DNA of 42,629 nt from Pseudomonadota bacterium (GCA_030538605.1 JAUNTQ010000016.1:5952-48580); one strand, 5' to 3'; positions 25,457 through 35,003 are shown, numbered from the stretch's first letter. Translations and numbers: made by a program. Notes: a model not told the origin generated them from the sequence alone.

Positions 25457-26179
25457 TCAGCGGGAGCCCGGCATGTCGTTGCCGCCGCCGGGCAAGTCGT
25501 CCATGACGAACTCGGCGGGCTGCGGCTCGGTCTCGCGCGGGTAGCGCTTGATGGCAGCGCGGTACACGTCCACCACGGTGGCGGCCTCGGACATGGTCAC
25601 GCCCAGGTCTTTCACCTTGCCGTCTTTCAGGCCATAGCACCAGCCATGCACGGCCAGCGCCTGCCCGCGCCCCCAGGCGTCCTGCACCACGTTGGACTGC
25701 GCGATGTTGCCCACCTGCTCGATCACGTTCATCTCGCACAGCACGTCTTCCTGCTCGTGGCGGCACAGGTGCATCAGGCGGCCACGGTGGCGCATCTTCA
25801 CGTCGTGCACGTGGCGCAGCCAGTTGTCGGCCAGGCCCACGCGCTGGCCATGCAGCGCCGCCAGCACGCCGCCGCAGCCGTAGTGGCCCACCACCATGAT
25901 GTGCTTGACCTTGAGGTAATCCACCGCGAACTGGATGACCGACAGCGCGTTCAGGTCGGAGTGCACCACCACGTTGGCCACGTTGCGGTGCACGAACACC
26001 TCGCCGGGGTCCAGCGCCACCACCTGGTTGGCAGGCACGCGGCTGTCGGAGCAGCCGATCCACAGGTAATCGGGCGTCTGCTGCCGTGAGAGCTTGTCGA
26101 AAAAGCCGGGCCGCTCTTGCGCCATGCGCTCGGCCCAGGCGTGGTTGGCGTCGATCAGATGCTGAAGTGAAGAGGACAT
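25457..26179 (-). CDS. can: Beta-class carbonic anhydrase
   Basis: The enzyme interconverts CO2 and bicarbonate. The 240-residue product has the zinc site of the beta class: Cys in IGCSDSRVP (about 43, with the Asp-Arg dyad), His and Cys in VVGHYGCGG (about 98-105). [19 protein letters not shown] is the usual start and AGAGG-like box precedes it. The C-terminal extension after about residue 215 ([15 protein letters not shown]) is typical in Burkholderiales. It is upstream of aceK in an apparent two-gene operon, 14 nt apart. Confidence 0.95.
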   Translation of the reverse strand: MSSSLQHLIDANHAWAERMAQERPGFFDKLSRQQTPDYLWIGCSDSRVPANQVVALDPGEVFVHRNVANVVVHSDLNALSVIQFAVDYLKVKHIMVVGHYGCGGVLAALHGQRVGLADNWLRHVHDVKMRHRGRLMHLCRHEQEDVLCEMNVIEQVGNIAQSNVVQDAWGRGQALAVHGWCYGLKDGKVKDLGVTMSEAATVVDVYRAAIKRYPRETEPQPAEFVMDDLPGGGNDMPGSR

Positions 26180-26344
26180 GCGCAGCGGGGTTCGGTGAAT
26201 GACGGTAAAGACAGCGCTCCATTGTCGGCCACAACATGCACGGCATGTGACGATGGGCAGGCAAGGGCTTGGCCTACATGGCGGGGGGTGGCTGTCGCCC
26301 AGGATCGGGCGCAAGCCCTCTCACCCCACGCAAGGAGCCTGGCC

Positions 26345-26932
26345 ATGCCCGACCTCGACATCTACGCCGCCCTGCGCGAAAGCCACGACATTCAGCGCGA
26401 GCTGTGCACGCGCCTGACGCGCACCCGCAATCCCGAAGGGCGGCTGGAAACCTTTCGCACCCTGAAGCTCGAGCTGTACGCCCACGCGGCGGCGGAAGAG
26501 CGCTTTCTGTACGCGCCCATGCTGATGGAAGACGCGGGCCTGTACAGCGCGCGCCACGCGCTGGCCGAGCACCACCGGCTCGACCACGCCGTGGAGGCGC
26601 TGCAAGGGCTGCCCGCTGACGGCGACGACTTTGGCGCAGCGGCCAAGCGGCTGGTGCATGGCGTGCGCCACCACCTGAAGGAAGAAGAGCGGCGCTTTTT
26701 CCAGGTCAGTGGCCGCATCCTGACCGAAACGCAAAAGCGGAAGCTGGCCCGCCAGTATCTGCGCGACTACGCCCGCATGAAAAAGCACTTGGCCGCGCAA
26801 TGGGGCTGGACGCCCGCGCGCGCCACGCACACCGACACCCCCGCCGTGAAGCAAGCGCGCAAGACCGTGCCCGCGCGCAGCGGCCCCGAGCGCGTGGCGG
26901 GCCTGGTGCAGGGCATCACCACGGCGCGCTGA
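26345..26932 (+). CDS. Hemerythrin HHE domain protein
   Basis: The 195-residue cytoplasmic protein has a four-helix HHE domain over about residues 5-150. The probable di-iron ligands are His in ESHDIQRE, His/Glu in YAHAAAEERFLYAP, His in EHHRLDHAVE and His/Glu in HGVRHHLKEEERRFF. Such proteins bind O2 or NO-related species or take part in iron and redox responses; the exact role is open. The C-terminal 45 residues are basic and low in order. An AAGGAG box precedes ATG 26345. It is divergent from can and convergent to the acyl-CoA dehydrogenase gene. Confidence 0.85.
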   Translation: MPDLDIYAALRESHDIQRELCTRLTRTRNPEGRLETFRTLKLELYAHAAAEERFLYAPMLMEDAGLYSARHALAEHHRLDHAVEALQGLPADGDDFGAAAKRLVHGVRHHLKEEERRFFQVSGRILTETQKRKLARQYLRDYARMKKHLAAQWGWTPARATHTDTPAVKQARKTVPARSGPERVAGLVQGITTAR

Positions 26933-26948
26933 AAGCGGCCATCGCCCA

Positions 26949-26985
26949 CAAAAAAAACGCCTGCCACGACAAGCGCGTGGCAGGC
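26949..26985 (-). terminator. Rho-independent terminator between hemerythrin and ivd genes
   Basis: A 10-bp stem (GCCTGCCACG at 26959-26968, CGTGGCAGGC at 26976-26985) with a 7-nt loop has a run of eight A on its left side. On the minus strand this is a hairpin followed by U8, ending transcripts from the acyl-CoA dehydrogenase gene; on plus it is followed only by CTTTGC. Confidence 0.88.
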
Positions 26986-27016
26986 GGCTTTGCGCTGTTT
27001 GCGCGCCAGCGGCGCT

Positions 27017-28198
27017 TTACATCGTCTCGGCAAACAGCTCCCGCCCGATCAGCATGCGGCGAATCTCCGATGTGCCCGCGCCGATCTCGTACAGCTTGGC
27101 GTCGCGCCACAGGCGGCCCAGCGGGTATTCGTTGATGTAGCCGTTGCCGCCGAAGAGCTGAATGCCGTCGCCCGCCATCTTGGTGGCCATTTCGGCCGTC
27201 CACAAAATCACCGAAGCGCAGTCCTTGCGCACCTGGCGCACGTGCTCGCTGCCCAGCGCGTCCAGGTTCTTGCCGATGGTGTACAGAAAGGCGCGGCCGG
27301 CTTGCAGCACGGTGTACATGTCGGCCACCTTGCCTTGCACCAGCTGGAATTCGCCAATGCTCTGGCCGAACTGCTTGCGGTCGTGGATGTAGGGCACCAC
27401 GTTGTCCATCACGGCCTGCATGATGCCGATGGGGCCGCCGGCCAGCACGGCGCGCTCGTAGTCCAGCCCGCTCATCAGCACCTTGGCACCCATGTTCAGG
27501 CCACCCAGGATGTGGTCGGCGGGCACCTCGACGTTGTTGAACACCATCTCGCCCGTGTGGCTGCCGCGCATGCCCAGCTTGTCGAGCTTTTGCGCGGTGC
27601 TGAAGCCCTTCATGCCCTTCTCGACGATGAAGGCGGTGACGCCGCGCGCGCCCAGCTCGGGCTCGGTCTTGGCGTAGACCACCATGGTGTCGGCGTCGGG
27701 GCCGTTGGTGATCCACATCTTGGTGCCGTTCAGCAGGTAATAGCCGCCTTTGTCTTCGGCCTTCAGCTTCATGCTGATGACGTCGCTGCCCGCGCCCGGC
27801 TCGCTCATGGCCAGGGCGCCCACATGCTCGCCGCTGATGAGCCTGGGCAGGTATTTCTGCTTTTGCGCCTCGTTGCCGTTGCGCTTGATCTGGTTCACGC
27901 ACAGGTTGCTGTGCGCGCCGTAGCTGAGGCCAATCGACGCGCTGGCGCGGCTGATTTCTTCCATGGCGATCATGTGCGCGAGATAGCCCATGTTGGCGCC
28001 GCCATATTCCTCGGGCACGGTGATGCCCAGCACGCCCAGCTCGCCCATCTTGGGCCACAGGTCCATGGGGAACTGGTCGGTCTTGTCCACCTCTGCCGCG
28101 CGCGGGGCGATTTCGGCGGCGCAGAAGTCGCGCACGGCGTCGCGCAGCGCGTCGATGTCTTCGCCAAGCTGGAAGTTCAGGCCGGGCAGGTTGCTCAT
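27017..28198 (-). CDS. ivd: Isovaleryl-CoA dehydrogenase
   Basis: This FAD flavoprotein oxidises isovaleryl-CoA to 3-methylcrotonyl-CoA in leucine breakdown. The 393-residue product has the acyl-CoA dehydrogenase signatures [13 protein letters not shown] and [33 protein letters not shown]-type end (about 340-375). The IVD-specific catalytic Glu position is within [14 protein letters not shown] (about 245-258), as in human IVD, instead of the usual site near the end. AAGGAGAC lies before ATG 28198. liu/mcc genes are not nearby. A PaaI-type thioesterase is directly upstream on the same strand. Confidence 0.9.
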   Translation of the reverse strand: MSNLPGLNFQLGEDIDALRDAVRDFCAAEIAPRAAEVDKTDQFPMDLWPKMGELGVLGITVPEEYGGANMGYLAHMIAMEEISRASASIGLSYGAHSNLCVNQIKRNGNEAQKQKYLPRLISGEHVGALAMSEPGAGSDVISMKLKAEDKGGYYLLNGTKMWITNGPDADTMVVYAKTEPELGARGVTAFIVEKGMKGFSTAQKLDKLGMRGSHTGEMVFNNVEVPADHILGGLNMGAKVLMSGLDYERAVLAGGPIGIMQAVMDNVVPYIHDRKQFGQSIGEFQLVQGKVADMYTVLQAGRAFLYTIGKNLDALGSEHVRQVRKDCASVILWTAEMATKMAGDGIQLFGGNGYINEYPLGRLWRDAKLYEIGAGTSEIRRMLIGRELFAETM

Positions 28199-28224
28199 GG
28201 GTGTCTCCTTGTGTGTGAATAGAT

Positions 28225-28668
28225 TCATCTGGCCAGCGGCACGAGCACGATGGTCTGCTGCATCAGCGCGCAGGGGCTTGGCTTGCCATCATCGCCCACG
28301 TGCGTGACTTCGGCGGTGGTGACGATGAGCCGCTTGCCCGGCTTGATCACGCGGCCCACGGCGCGCAACGCGCCGCCCTGGTGGCTGCCGAGAAAGTTGA
28401 TCTTGTATTCGGCAGTCACCACTTCCATGCCTTCGGGCGCGACGGTCAGCGCGGCATAGCCGCCCGCGATGTCGGCCACCGCGCCCATCGCGCCGCCATG
28501 AAAACCGCCTTGCTGCTGCGTGACCTTGTCGGAATAGGGCAGCCAGATTTCGACCAGGCCCGGCTCCACGCGCCGCAGTTCGGCACCCAGGTGGCGCATC
28601 ATCCCCTGGCGGGCAAAACTGGCGGCAATGCGGGCGTGCAGGGGGGTGGAGGCAGCGGGCATGGTCAT
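28225..28668 (-). CDS. PaaI-type hotdog-fold acyl-CoA thioesterase
   Basis: The 147-residue protein is a hotdog-fold thioesterase that hydrolyses acyl- or aryl-CoA esters. The motif [22 protein letters not shown] (about 51-72) holds the HGG and Asp/Glu region of the PaaI class, and EYKINFLG and [10 protein letters not shown] are its later strands. It overlaps no gene; 26 nt separate it from ivd, so the two are probably co-transcribed, fitting CoA-ester metabolism. Two starts are two codons apart (28668 and 28662). Confidence 0.87.
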   Translation of the reverse strand: MTMPAASTPLHARIAASFARQGMMRHLGAELRRVEPGLVEIWLPYSDKVTQQQGGFHGGAMGAVADIAGGYAALTVAPEGMEVVTAEYKINFLGSHQGGALRAVGRVIKPGKRLIVTTAEVTHVGDDGKPSPCALMQQTIVLVPLAR

Positions 28669-28790
28669 GGCGGGCGGGGCGACAAGCAGGGGCCGGGCAG
28701 GAGGTGTTTGGGTTGACGTTTACGTCAAGGTCACTCTAACACGGAGGGTGTTGTGCAGTTGTAGCAAACTCGGGATATATTAAAAATAGT

Positions 28791-28866
28791 AGCTGCTTGC
28801 GTATGTTATAAAACAATTTTGAATGTATTTATATTGTATTTTGTTTTATACCGTACGCAAGCAGCT
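28791..28866. repeat. 76-nt hairpin repeat, copy D
   Basis: Arms 28791-28814 and 28843-28866, with two imperfect pairs (one is G-U) and a very A/T-rich 28-nt centre. Unlike the others it lies in a divergent gap, about 55 nt upstream of the metX promoter and 120 nt from the thioesterase start, so here it cannot serve as a terminator of either gene. Confidence 0.9.
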
Positions 28867-28920
28867 ATCATAAATATCACTCCCCATGCACAACGCCACT
28901 GGCTGGGCAGCGGGGCGCTA

Positions 28921-28926
28921 TATACT
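28921..28926 (+). promoter_or_regulatory. Candidate -10 box of the metXW promoter
   Basis: TATACT lies 14 nt before the first stem of the riboswitch, so transcription would begin at about 28932, just ahead of it. The -35 region is poor. The assignment rests on spacing to the riboswitch. Confidence 0.4.
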
Positions 28927-28939
28927 GGCCAGCTTTCCT

Positions 28940-28992
28940 CAGCGCCGATTTGCTTTCCTGCTTGCGGGCGCTTTACCAAATGCTGCTAAAGA
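28940..28992 (+). promoter_or_regulatory. SAM-II-like riboswitch upstream of metX
   Basis: The sequence can fold as the SAM-II pseudoknot. P1 pairs AGCGCC (28941-28946) with GGCGCT (28967-28972). The loop segment ATTTG (28948-28952) pairs with CAAAT (28977-28981) to make the pseudoknot helix. TGCTAAA follows (28984-28990), as in the conserved GCUAAA end. Order, spacing and the gene controlled (metX) all fit SAM-II, which binds S-adenosylmethionine. A terminator hairpin begins 16 nt later, so SAM would switch off the methionine genes, probably by early termination. Identified by eye from the known pattern; no covariance search was run. Confidence 0.8.
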
Positions 28993-29007
28993 CGAAACAC
29001 CCGCGAC

Positions 29008-29043
29008 ACCCGGTTTTCGCCTCTTTGGCGGACCGGGTTTTTT
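29008..29043 (+). terminator. Attenuator terminator between riboswitch and metX
   Basis: A long stem pairs ACCCGG (29008-29013) with CCGGGT (29033-29038), continued by TTCGCC/GGCGGA with one G-U pair, and is followed by T6 (29038-29043). It lies wholly before the metX start at 29056. CCCGC in the linker (about 29000-29004) could pair with GCGGG of the riboswitch P1 side, one possible switching route. Confidence 0.85.
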
Positions 29044-29055
29044 CATGGGGGTGCC

Positions 29056-30198
29056 ATGTCCTTCATCGCCACGCCGCAAACCATGCGCTTTGCCGAGCCG
29101 CTGCCGCTGCAAAGCGGCGCGTCCATCCGCGACTACGTGCTGGCCTACGAAACCTACGGCCAGCTCAACGCCGCGCGCGACAACGCCGTGCTCATCTGCC
29201 ACGCGCTCAACGCCTCGCACCACGTGGCCGGTGCCTATGAAGGCCAGCCCAAAAGCGAAGGCTGGTGGGACAACATGATCGGCCCCGGCAAGCCGGTGGA
29301 CACCAACCGCTTTTTCGTCATCGGCGTCAACAACCTCGGCTCGTGCTTCGGCTCCACCGGCCCCATGCACGCCAACCCCGACACGGGCGCGGTCTACGGG
29401 GCCGACTTTCCCGTCGTCACCGTCGAAGACTGGGTGGCCGCGCAGGCACGCTTGCTCGATGCGCTGGGCATCGAGCGGCTGGCCGCCGTCATGGGCGGCA
29501 GCTTAGGGGGCATGCAGGCGCTCAGCTGGACGCTGCAATACCCCGAGCGCGTGCGCCACGCCGTGGTGGTGGCCAGCGCGCCCAACCTCACGGCAGAGAA
29601 CATCGCCTTCAACGAAGTGGCCCGCCGCGCCATCGTCACCGACCCCGACTTCCACGGCGGCCACTTCTACCGCCACGGCGTGGTGCCCAAACGCGGCCTG
29701 CGCATCGCCCGCATGATCGGCCACATCACTTATCTCAGCGACGACGTGATGAACGAGAAGTTTGGCCGCGAGCTGCGTGAAGCCGTTGCCGGCAACGCCA
29801 GCGGCTACCGCTTTTCCACGCAAGACATCGAGTTCCAGATCGAGAGCTATCTGCGCTACCAGGGCGACAAGTTCAGCGAATACTTCGACGCCAACACCTA
29901 TCTGCTCATCACCCGCGCGCTCGACTATTTCGACCCCGCCCGCGCCTTCGGCGGCGACCTGACGCAGGCGCTGGCCCGCACCCAGGCCAGGTTCCTGCTC
30001 GTCAGCTTCACCACCGACTGGCGCTTTGCTCCCGCGCGCTCGCGCGAGATCGTCAAGGCCCTGCTCGAAAACCGCCGCCAGGTCAGCTACGCCGAAATCG
30101 ACGCGCCCCACGGGCACGACGCCTTTCTGCTCGATGACGCGCGGTACACCGGCGTCGTTCGCTCCTATTTCGATGGCATTGCAGGAGAGGCCGCATGA
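29056..30198 (+). CDS. metX: Homoserine O-acyltransferase MetX
   Basis: MetX activates homoserine with an acyl group from acyl-CoA, the first committed step of methionine synthesis; in betaproteobacteria the acyl group is reported to be succinyl. The 380-residue alpha/beta-hydrolase has [11 protein letters not shown], the nucleophile motif GGSLGGMQ (Ser about 149), Asp in TTDWRFAP (about 318) and His in GHDAF (about 353). A GGGGG box precedes ATG 29056. It is controlled by the riboswitch and terminator upstream and overlaps metW by 4 nt. Confidence 0.96.
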   Translation: MSFIATPQTMRFAEPLPLQSGASIRDYVLAYETYGQLNAARDNAVLICHALNASHHVAGAYEGQPKSEGWWDNMIGPGKPVDTNRFFVIGVNNLGSCFGSTGPMHANPDTGAVYGADFPVVTVEDWVAAQARLLDALGIERLAAVMGGSLGGMQALSWTLQYPERVRHAVVVASAPNLTAENIAFNEVARRAIVTDPDFHGGHFYRHGVVPKRGLRIARMIGHITYLSDDVMNEKFGRELREAVAGNASGYRFSTQDIEFQIESYLRYQGDKFSEYFDANTYLLITRALDYFDPARAFGGDLTQALARTQARFLLVSFTTDWRFAPARSREIVKALLENRRQVSYAEIDAPHGHDAFLLDDARYTGVVRSYFDGIAGEAA

Positions 30199-30779
30199 GC
30201 GACGCGCAGCTTCAACACCCCATCGCACAGCTCGTGCCCCAAGGCGCGCACGTGCTCGATCTGGGCTGCGGCGACGGCGCGCTGCTCGACCACCTGGTCA
30301 AGGCGCGCCGCTGCACCGGCTACGGCATCGAGATCGACGATGCCAACGTGCTCGCCTGCGTGCGGCGCGGCGTCAACGTGCTGCAACTCAACCTGCACCA
30401 GGGGCTGGCCGCCTTCCACGACCAGAGCTTCGACGTGGTGCTGCAAATCGACACCCTGCAACACCTGCGCAACGCCGAAGTCATGCTGCGCGAAACCGCC
30501 CGCGTGGGCCGCATCGGCATCGTCGCCTTCCCCAACTTCGCGCACTGGCCCAACCGCCTGTCCGTCGTGCGCGGGCGCATGCCCGTCACGCGGCGCATGC
30601 CCTACCAGTGGTACGACACGCCCAACATCCGCGTCGGCACCTTCAAGGACTTCGAGGCGCTGGCGCGCAAGAACGGCCTGCAAGTGCTCGACGCCTTCGG
30701 CCTGCAAGATGGCCGCGTGGTGCGCTGGCTGCCCAATGCGCGCGCCAGCACGGCGGTGTTCAAGCTGCAACGGGCATGA
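30195..30779 (+). CDS. metW: Methionine biosynthesis protein MetW
   Basis: The 194-residue protein is a SAM-dependent methyltransferase-like partner of MetX, needed for homoserine O-acyltransferase function in several proteobacteria. Motif I is [15 protein letters not shown] (about 18-32); [15 protein letters not shown] and the family sequence [16 protein letters not shown] with [10 protein letters not shown] are all present. It overlaps the metX stop (ATGA) and has an AGGAGAGG box inside metX, so the two are translated together. Confidence 0.95.
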   Translation: MSDAQLQHPIAQLVPQGAHVLDLGCGDGALLDHLVKARRCTGYGIEIDDANVLACVRRGVNVLQLNLHQGLAAFHDQSFDVVLQIDTLQHLRNAEVMLRETARVGRIGIVAFPNFAHWPNRLSVVRGRMPVTRRMPYQWYDTPNIRVGTFKDFEALARKNGLQVLDAFGLQDGRVVRWLPNARASTAVFKLQRA

Positions 30780-30792
30780 CGAGGCGCTGACC

Positions 30793-31320
30793 ATGGCCAC
30801 ATTGCCCCTGCAAGCGTTGAACCCCACCGCTTTCGCCCCCCATGGCTGGGTGCTGGGCCTGCCGATACCCAGCGGCGATGCGGCCGCCACCTTCCGCAGC
30901 GCGGCCTCCGACTTCTGGCAGGCCCATGTGTTCGACGCGGGCGAGGCCGGCCAGCCGGAGCTGCTGTGGGTCAGCTACCGCGACGCCGTCAGCCCCGTCG
31001 GCACGCTGGAAAAACACCTGCTGACGCAGCAGGCGCTCATGCCGCTCACCGGCGAGCTGGTGCAGTTCGTGGCCAGCAGCGGGGCCGATGGCGCGCCCGA
31101 CCTCGCCACGCTGGCGGCGTTTCGCGTGCGCCAGGGGCAGGGCATCTGCATGCGGCCGGGCTGCTGGCACGCCACGCGCGTCGGGCAACCCGGCGAGGTG
31201 CTGTGCGCCATGCTCACGCGGCGCTCGACCACGCTGGATCTGGTGCGGCACCTCACGCAGGGCGCGCCCGCCGCCGAGAGCGTGCTGGCACCCATTGCGC
31301 CGCACCTCTGGCAGGGCTGA
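30793..31320 (+). CDS. Ureidoglycolate lyase (AllA)-family protein
   Basis: The 175-residue product fits the AllA/ureidoglycolate hydrolase cupin family. The start LPLQALNPTAFAPHGWVL is the typical opening, EKHLLTQQALMPLTGE is the first cupin strand with the His/Gln ligands, and MRPGCWHATRVG is the family GxWH segment. AllA cleaves ureidoglycolate to glyoxylate and urea in purine (allantoin) breakdown, but no other allantoin gene is present, and family members with other roles exist. It lies 13 nt behind metW yet seems to belong with the catabolic genes downstream. Confidence 0.7.
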   Translation: MATLPLQALNPTAFAPHGWVLGLPIPSGDAAATFRSAASDFWQAHVFDAGEAGQPELLWVSYRDAVSPVGTLEKHLLTQQALMPLTGELVQFVASSGADGAPDLATLAAFRVRQGQGICMRPGCWHATRVGQPGEVLCAMLTRRSTTLDLVRHLTQGAPAAESVLAPIAPHLWQG

Positions 31321-31332
31321 AAAGCGCTGGCC

Positions 31333-32238
31333 ATGATCGACCTGCGCGGCATCGAGACCTTCTACTGGGTCGCCACGCTGGGCGGCTTTCGCGCGGCGGC
31401 GGAAAAGCTGCACGCCAGCCAGCCCGCCATCTCGCAGCGCATCAGCCAGCTGGAAGACCAGCTGGGCACGCGCCTGTTCGAGCGCGACAAGCGCAGCGTG
31501 CGCCTGACGGTGCGCGGGCAGGCGCTGCTCACGCAGGCCGAGCGCATGCTGCAACTGCGCCAGGACATGCTGGCGCTGGCGCGCGAGGAGAACGCCATCG
31601 CCGGCCGCCTGACGCTGGGCGTGGCCGAAACCATCGTGCAGACCTGGCTGCCGACCCTGCTGGCGCGGGTGCACGACATGTTTCCCGCGCTGGCGCTGGA
31701 GATCGAGGTGGACAACACCCCACCCATGCGCAACCACCTGCTGGCGCACCGCATCGACCTGGCTTTCCTGATGGGGCCGCTGGCCGAGGCCGAGGTGGAA
31801 AACCTCGACCTGTGCCGCTACCCGCTGGCCTGGCTGGCCAGCCCGCAGCTGGATCTGGGTGCTGGCCCGCTCACGCCGCAGCGCGTGGCCGCGTGGCCCA
31901 TCGTCACCTACCCGGCCAGCAGCCGCCCGCACCAGGCCGTGCGCCAGATGCTGGCGGGCGCGGGCATTCAGAACGTGCGCATGGTCGGGTCGGCCTCGCT
32001 CAGCACCACGGTGCGCATGGTGCAGGCCGGCATGGGCGTGGGCGTGTTCGCGCCGGCGGTGCTCAGGCGCGAGCTGGCGGATGGCCAACTGCGCCTGCTG
32101 GAGGTGCACGGCGCGCCCTTGCCTGATCTGGCTTTCACCGCCTCCTGGCGGCGCGGCCGCGACAGCCATGTGGCCGCGGCGGTGGCGCGGCTGGCCGTGC
32201 AGGTGGCGGCCAGCGCGGGCACTGATTCGAAATTCTGA
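31333..32238 (+). CDS. LysR-family transcriptional regulator
   Basis: The 301-residue regulator has the N-terminal winged helix-turn-helix ([34 protein letters not shown], about 7-40) and a periplasmic-binding-like effector domain from about 90. Unlike many LysR genes it is not divergent: it lies in line, 12 nt behind the AllA-like gene and 106 nt before the hydro-lyase gene. It probably controls the TRAP/hydro-lyase/DUF2848 genes in response to their substrate. No T-N11-A site could be assigned with confidence. Confidence 0.92.
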   Translation: MIDLRGIETFYWVATLGGFRAAAEKLHASQPAISQRISQLEDQLGTRLFERDKRSVRLTVRGQALLTQAERMLQLRQDMLALAREENAIAGRLTLGVAETIVQTWLPTLLARVHDMFPALALEIEVDNTPPMRNHLLAHRIDLAFLMGPLAEAEVENLDLCRYPLAWLASPQLDLGAGPLTPQRVAAWPIVTYPASSRPHQAVRQMLAGAGIQNVRMVGSASLSTTVRMVQAGMGVGVFAPAVLRRELADGQLRLLEVHGAPLPDLAFTASWRRGRDSHVAAAVARLAVQVAASAGTDSKF

Positions 32239-32344
32239 TCACGCGCCATCCGAACATGGAATTGGACAGCCCCGCGTTTCTGGGCTGAAATGGGTTGTAC
32301 GGCGCGGCGCACGAGACGCCCGCAGCCGCAAGGAGACGAAACCC

Positions 32345-33151
32345 ATGCTTGCAGTCGACGCACCGGCCAACGCGTCAAACGAGGCGCTGGCTGTGCGCCG
32401 GCAGTCGCGCTGTGGCCGCCTGACCGGCCCCACGGCGGGCCTGGCCCCCGGTTTCGTGCAGGCCAATCTGGCCATCCTGCCTGCGGCGCTGGCCGACGAC
32501 TTTCTGCGCTTTTGCCAGCGCAACCCCAAGCCCTGCCCGCTGCTGGCCGTGTCCGAGCCGGGCGATGGGCGGCTGCCCGCGCTGGGCACCGACCTGGACG
32601 TGCGCACCGACGTGCCGCGCTACCGCCTGTGGCGGCACGGCGAGCTGGTGGACGAGCCGCTGGATGTGCGCGCCCACTGGCAGCACGACCTAGTGAGCTT
32701 TGCCATCGGCTGTTCTTTCTCTTTCGAAGAAGCCCTGCTGGCCGAGGGCATCGAGGTGCGCCACATCGCGCGCGGCTGCAACGTGCCGATGTACCGCACG
32801 CACATCCCCACGCAGGCGGCGGGGCCGTTTGCCGGGCCGCTGGTGGTGTCGATGCGGCCCTTCAAGGCGGCGGATGCCATCCGCGCCATCCAGATCACCA
32901 CGCGCTTTCCGCAGGTGCACGGTGCGCCGGTGCACCTGGGTGACCCGGCGCTGATCGGCATTGCCGACCTGTCACGCCCCGACCACGGCGATGCGGTGCC
33001 GGTGCACGACGATGAGATTCCCGTGTTCTGGGCCTGCGGCGTCACGCCGCAGTCGGTCATGGCCGCTTCACGCCCTGCGTTCTGCATCACCCACGCGCCC
33101 GGTCACATGCTGGTGACCGATCTGAAGAACCACCAACTTGCCGTTCTGTAG
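32345..33151 (+). CDS. DUF1445 putative hydro-lyase (D-glutamate cyclase-like)
   Basis: The 268-residue protein belongs to the DUF1445/UPF0317 family, related to the C-terminal domain of mammalian D-glutamate cyclase. Family features: [13 protein letters not shown] at the start, [65 protein letters not shown] and [12 protein letters not shown] at the end. AAGGAGACG lies before ATG 32345. It is directly upstream of a TRAP transporter, as is common for this family, suggesting it works on an imported acid. Confidence 0.88.
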   Translation: MLAVDAPANASNEALAVRRQSRCGRLTGPTAGLAPGFVQANLAILPAALADDFLRFCQRNPKPCPLLAVSEPGDGRLPALGTDLDVRTDVPRYRLWRHGELVDEPLDVRAHWQHDLVSFAIGCSFSFEEALLAEGIEVRHIARGCNVPMYRTHIPTQAAGPFAGPLVVSMRPFKAADAIRAIQITTRFPQVHGAPVHLGDPALIGIADLSRPDHGDAVPVHDDEIPVFWACGVTPQSVMAASRPAFCITHAPGHMLVTDLKNHQLAVL

Positions 33152-33175
33152 TCCGTCCACAAAAGGAGACCCCTC

Positions 33176-34219
33176 ATGACCATCCGTTCCGTTCTCACCA
33201 CTGCCGCCTTTGCCCTGGCCGCCGCGCCCGCGCTGGCACAAGAGCTGCCCAAGACGCACCTGAAGATCACTGGCGGGCTGTCCAACCTGACGGCCTACCA
33301 GGACTACGAAGTGCCGTTCTGGACCAAGACGATTCCCGAAGCCAGCAAGGGCCAAGTGACGGCCGAGATCAAGGGCTTCAACGAAATGGGCATCAAGGGC
33401 CCCGAGCTGCTGCGCCTGATGGGCAGCGGCGTGATCGAGTTCGGCACCGCCACGCTGGCGTACTTTGCCTCCGACAACCCCATCAACGAAGCCATCGACC
33501 TGGCCGGCCTGGCGCCCGACGTGCAGACCGCGCGCGACGTGACCAAGACCTTCGAGCCGGTCTACGCCAAGCTCTACGGCCAGGGCAACAACGTCAAGCT
33601 GCTGGGCATTTCCACCTACCCGGCGCAGGTGCTGTTCTGCAATGCCGAGATCAAGTCCTTGAGCGACCTGAAGGGCAAGAAGGTGCGCACCAGCAGCCGC
33701 ACGCAGGCCGACTTCGTCGAGGCGCTGGGCGGCGCCAGCGTGACCATGGCCTTTGGCGAAGTGGTGCCCGCGCTGCAAAACCGCGTGGTCGATTGCGCCA
33801 TCACCGGTTCGCTGTCGGGCTATTCGGCCAAGTGGTACGAGGTGTCCACGCACCTGGTGGCGCTGCCCATCAACTGGAACCAGCAGATCCACGCCGTGGG
33901 CGCCAGGACCTGGGCCAGGTTCAACCCGGCGATGCAGCAGTTTCTGCAAACGCAGGTCGATGGCCTGGTGGGTCAGATCTGGGACGCGGCCGCCAAGCAG
34001 ACGCAGGAAGGCTACGACTGCAACACGGGCGCTGCCGCCTGCACGCAAGCGGTGAAGGGCAAGATGGTGCTGGTGCAGCCCTCGGCCGCCGACCGCGAGC
34101 AGCTCAAGACGATCCGCGACGCCGTCATCGCCAAGTGGGCGCAGCGCTGCAACGCGCAATGCGTGCAGGACTTCAACGCCACCATCGGCAAGCAGCTGGG
34201 CGTGGTGGCCAGGAAGTAA
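33176..34219 (+). CDS. TRAP transporter substrate-binding protein (DctP type)
   Basis: The 347-residue periplasmic receptor delivers an organic acid to the QM permease. A signal peptide covers residues 1-22 (MTIRSVLTTAAFALAAAPALAQ). The DctP pattern is visible: LSDLKGKKVRTSSRTQADFVEALGGASVTMAFGEVVPALQNRVVDCAITG, whose Arg binds the ligand carboxylate. AAAGGAG lies before the ATG. It has extra Cys residues near the end (CNTGAAAC and CNAQC), perhaps a disulfide. The gene starts 24 nt behind the hydro-lyase gene. A hairpin follows before the small permease. Confidence 0.93.
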   Translation: MTIRSVLTTAAFALAAAPALAQELPKTHLKITGGLSNLTAYQDYEVPFWTKTIPEASKGQVTAEIKGFNEMGIKGPELLRLMGSGVIEFGTATLAYFASDNPINEAIDLAGLAPDVQTARDVTKTFEPVYAKLYGQGNNVKLLGISTYPAQVLFCNAEIKSLSDLKGKKVRTSSRTQADFVEALGGASVTMAFGEVVPALQNRVVDCAITGSLSGYSAKWYEVSTHLVALPINWNQQIHAVGARTWARFNPAMQQFLQTQVDGLVGQIWDAAAKQTQEGYDCNTGAAACTQAVKGKMVLVQPSAADREQLKTIRDAVIAKWAQRCNAQCVQDFNATIGKQLGVVARK

Positions 34220-34269
34220 GACGCTGCCCGGCGCTGCGGCGGGGCCACAGCAGCGCCTTGCGAATCAAA

Positions 34270-34310
34270 ACAGGTTCCAGCGCTTGCCTGGCAAGCGCTA
34301 ACAGCTATCA
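34270..34310. repeat. Hairpin repeat of the CAGGTTCCAGCGCTTGCC type between dctP and dctQ
   Basis: AGCGCTTGCC (34279-34288) is followed by T and its exact complement GGCAAGCGCT (34290-34299), then AACAGCTATCAA. This AGCGCTTGCC...AGCT element is one I recognise as scattered in Comamonadaceae genomes. Placed behind the binding-protein gene and before the permease genes, it can stabilise the dctP message and reduce read-through. Confidence 0.8.
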
Positions 34311-34379
34311 ATAGCGCAGCAACCAAACCTTGGCGCTGGCGGCTGCGCGTGGCTTTGACCCTCTCAGGAGTTATCGGTC

Positions 34380-35003
34380 ATGGGTGTGTCTTCTTCTCCT
34401 TCCGTGCTGGAGCGCCCGCTGGCGCTGGCGCGCACCTTGTCGCGCGTGGGCGTGTGGGTCGGCGGTGCGCTGACGCTGGCCAGCGTCGCGCTCATCACCT
34501 ACGAAGTGCTGGCACGGCGCTTTTTCGGCGTCACCCTGGGCGGTGCCGACGAGCTGTCGGGCTATGCGTTTGCCATCAGCGTCACCTGGGCGCTGGCCTT
34601 CACCGCGCTGGAGCGCGCCAACGTGCGCATCGACGTGCTCTACCAATACCTGCCCGTGCGCCTGTCGGCGGTGCTCGACTGGATCGCGCTGGTGGCGCTG
34701 GGCGTGTTCGCGGTGTACCTGAGCTATTACGGCGGCCAGGTGGCACTGACCTCGTGGCAGATGCAGTCGGCGGCCAATACGCCGCTGGGCACGCCCTTGT
34801 GGATCCCGCAGACCCTGTGGTTTGCGGGCCTGGCGTGGTTCGTGGTGGTGCTGGCGCTGATGCTGCTGCGCGCCAGCACGGCGCTGGTCACGGGCGACAT
34901 GGTGGTGCTCAAGGCGCTGGCGGGCGTGAAGTCGTCGGTCGAAGAAGCCGAAGAAGGCGCCGCCGAGGGCCAGCGCCTGGTGCGCGGGGAGGCCAAGTCA
35001 TGA
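34380..35003 (+). CDS. TRAP transporter small permease (DctQ type)
   Basis: The 207-residue inner-membrane protein has four hydrophobic segments (about 25-45, 60-78, 100-122 and 145-165) as in DctQ, and the family stretch TYEVLARRFFGVTLGGADELSGYAFAISVTWAL. It pairs with the large permease. The C-terminal tail is acidic and longer than usual. AGGAG precedes ATG 34380. Its stop overlaps the start of dctM by 4 nt. Confidence 0.92.
   Translation: MGVSSSPSVLERPLALARTLSRVGVWVGGALTLASVALITYEVLARRFFGVTLGGADELSGYAFAISVTWALAFTALERANVRIDVLYQYLPVRLSAVLDWIALVALGVFAVYLSYYGGQVALTSWQMQSAANTPLGTPLWIPQTLWFAGLAWFVVVLALMLLRASTALVTGDMVVLKALAGVKSSVEEAEEGAAEGQRLVRGEAKS

Noticed and set aside
25443-26264. N-terminal extension of aceK to a 908-residue protein
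   Set aside because: The extra 274 residues overlap the carbonic-anhydrase gene in another frame and are Arg-rich; AceK similarity begins at 25442.
28225-28668. Thioesterase gene as part of the methionine locus
   Set aside because: It is divergent from metX, separated by 387 nt with a repeat and a riboswitch, and pairs naturally with the acyl-CoA dehydrogenase gene.
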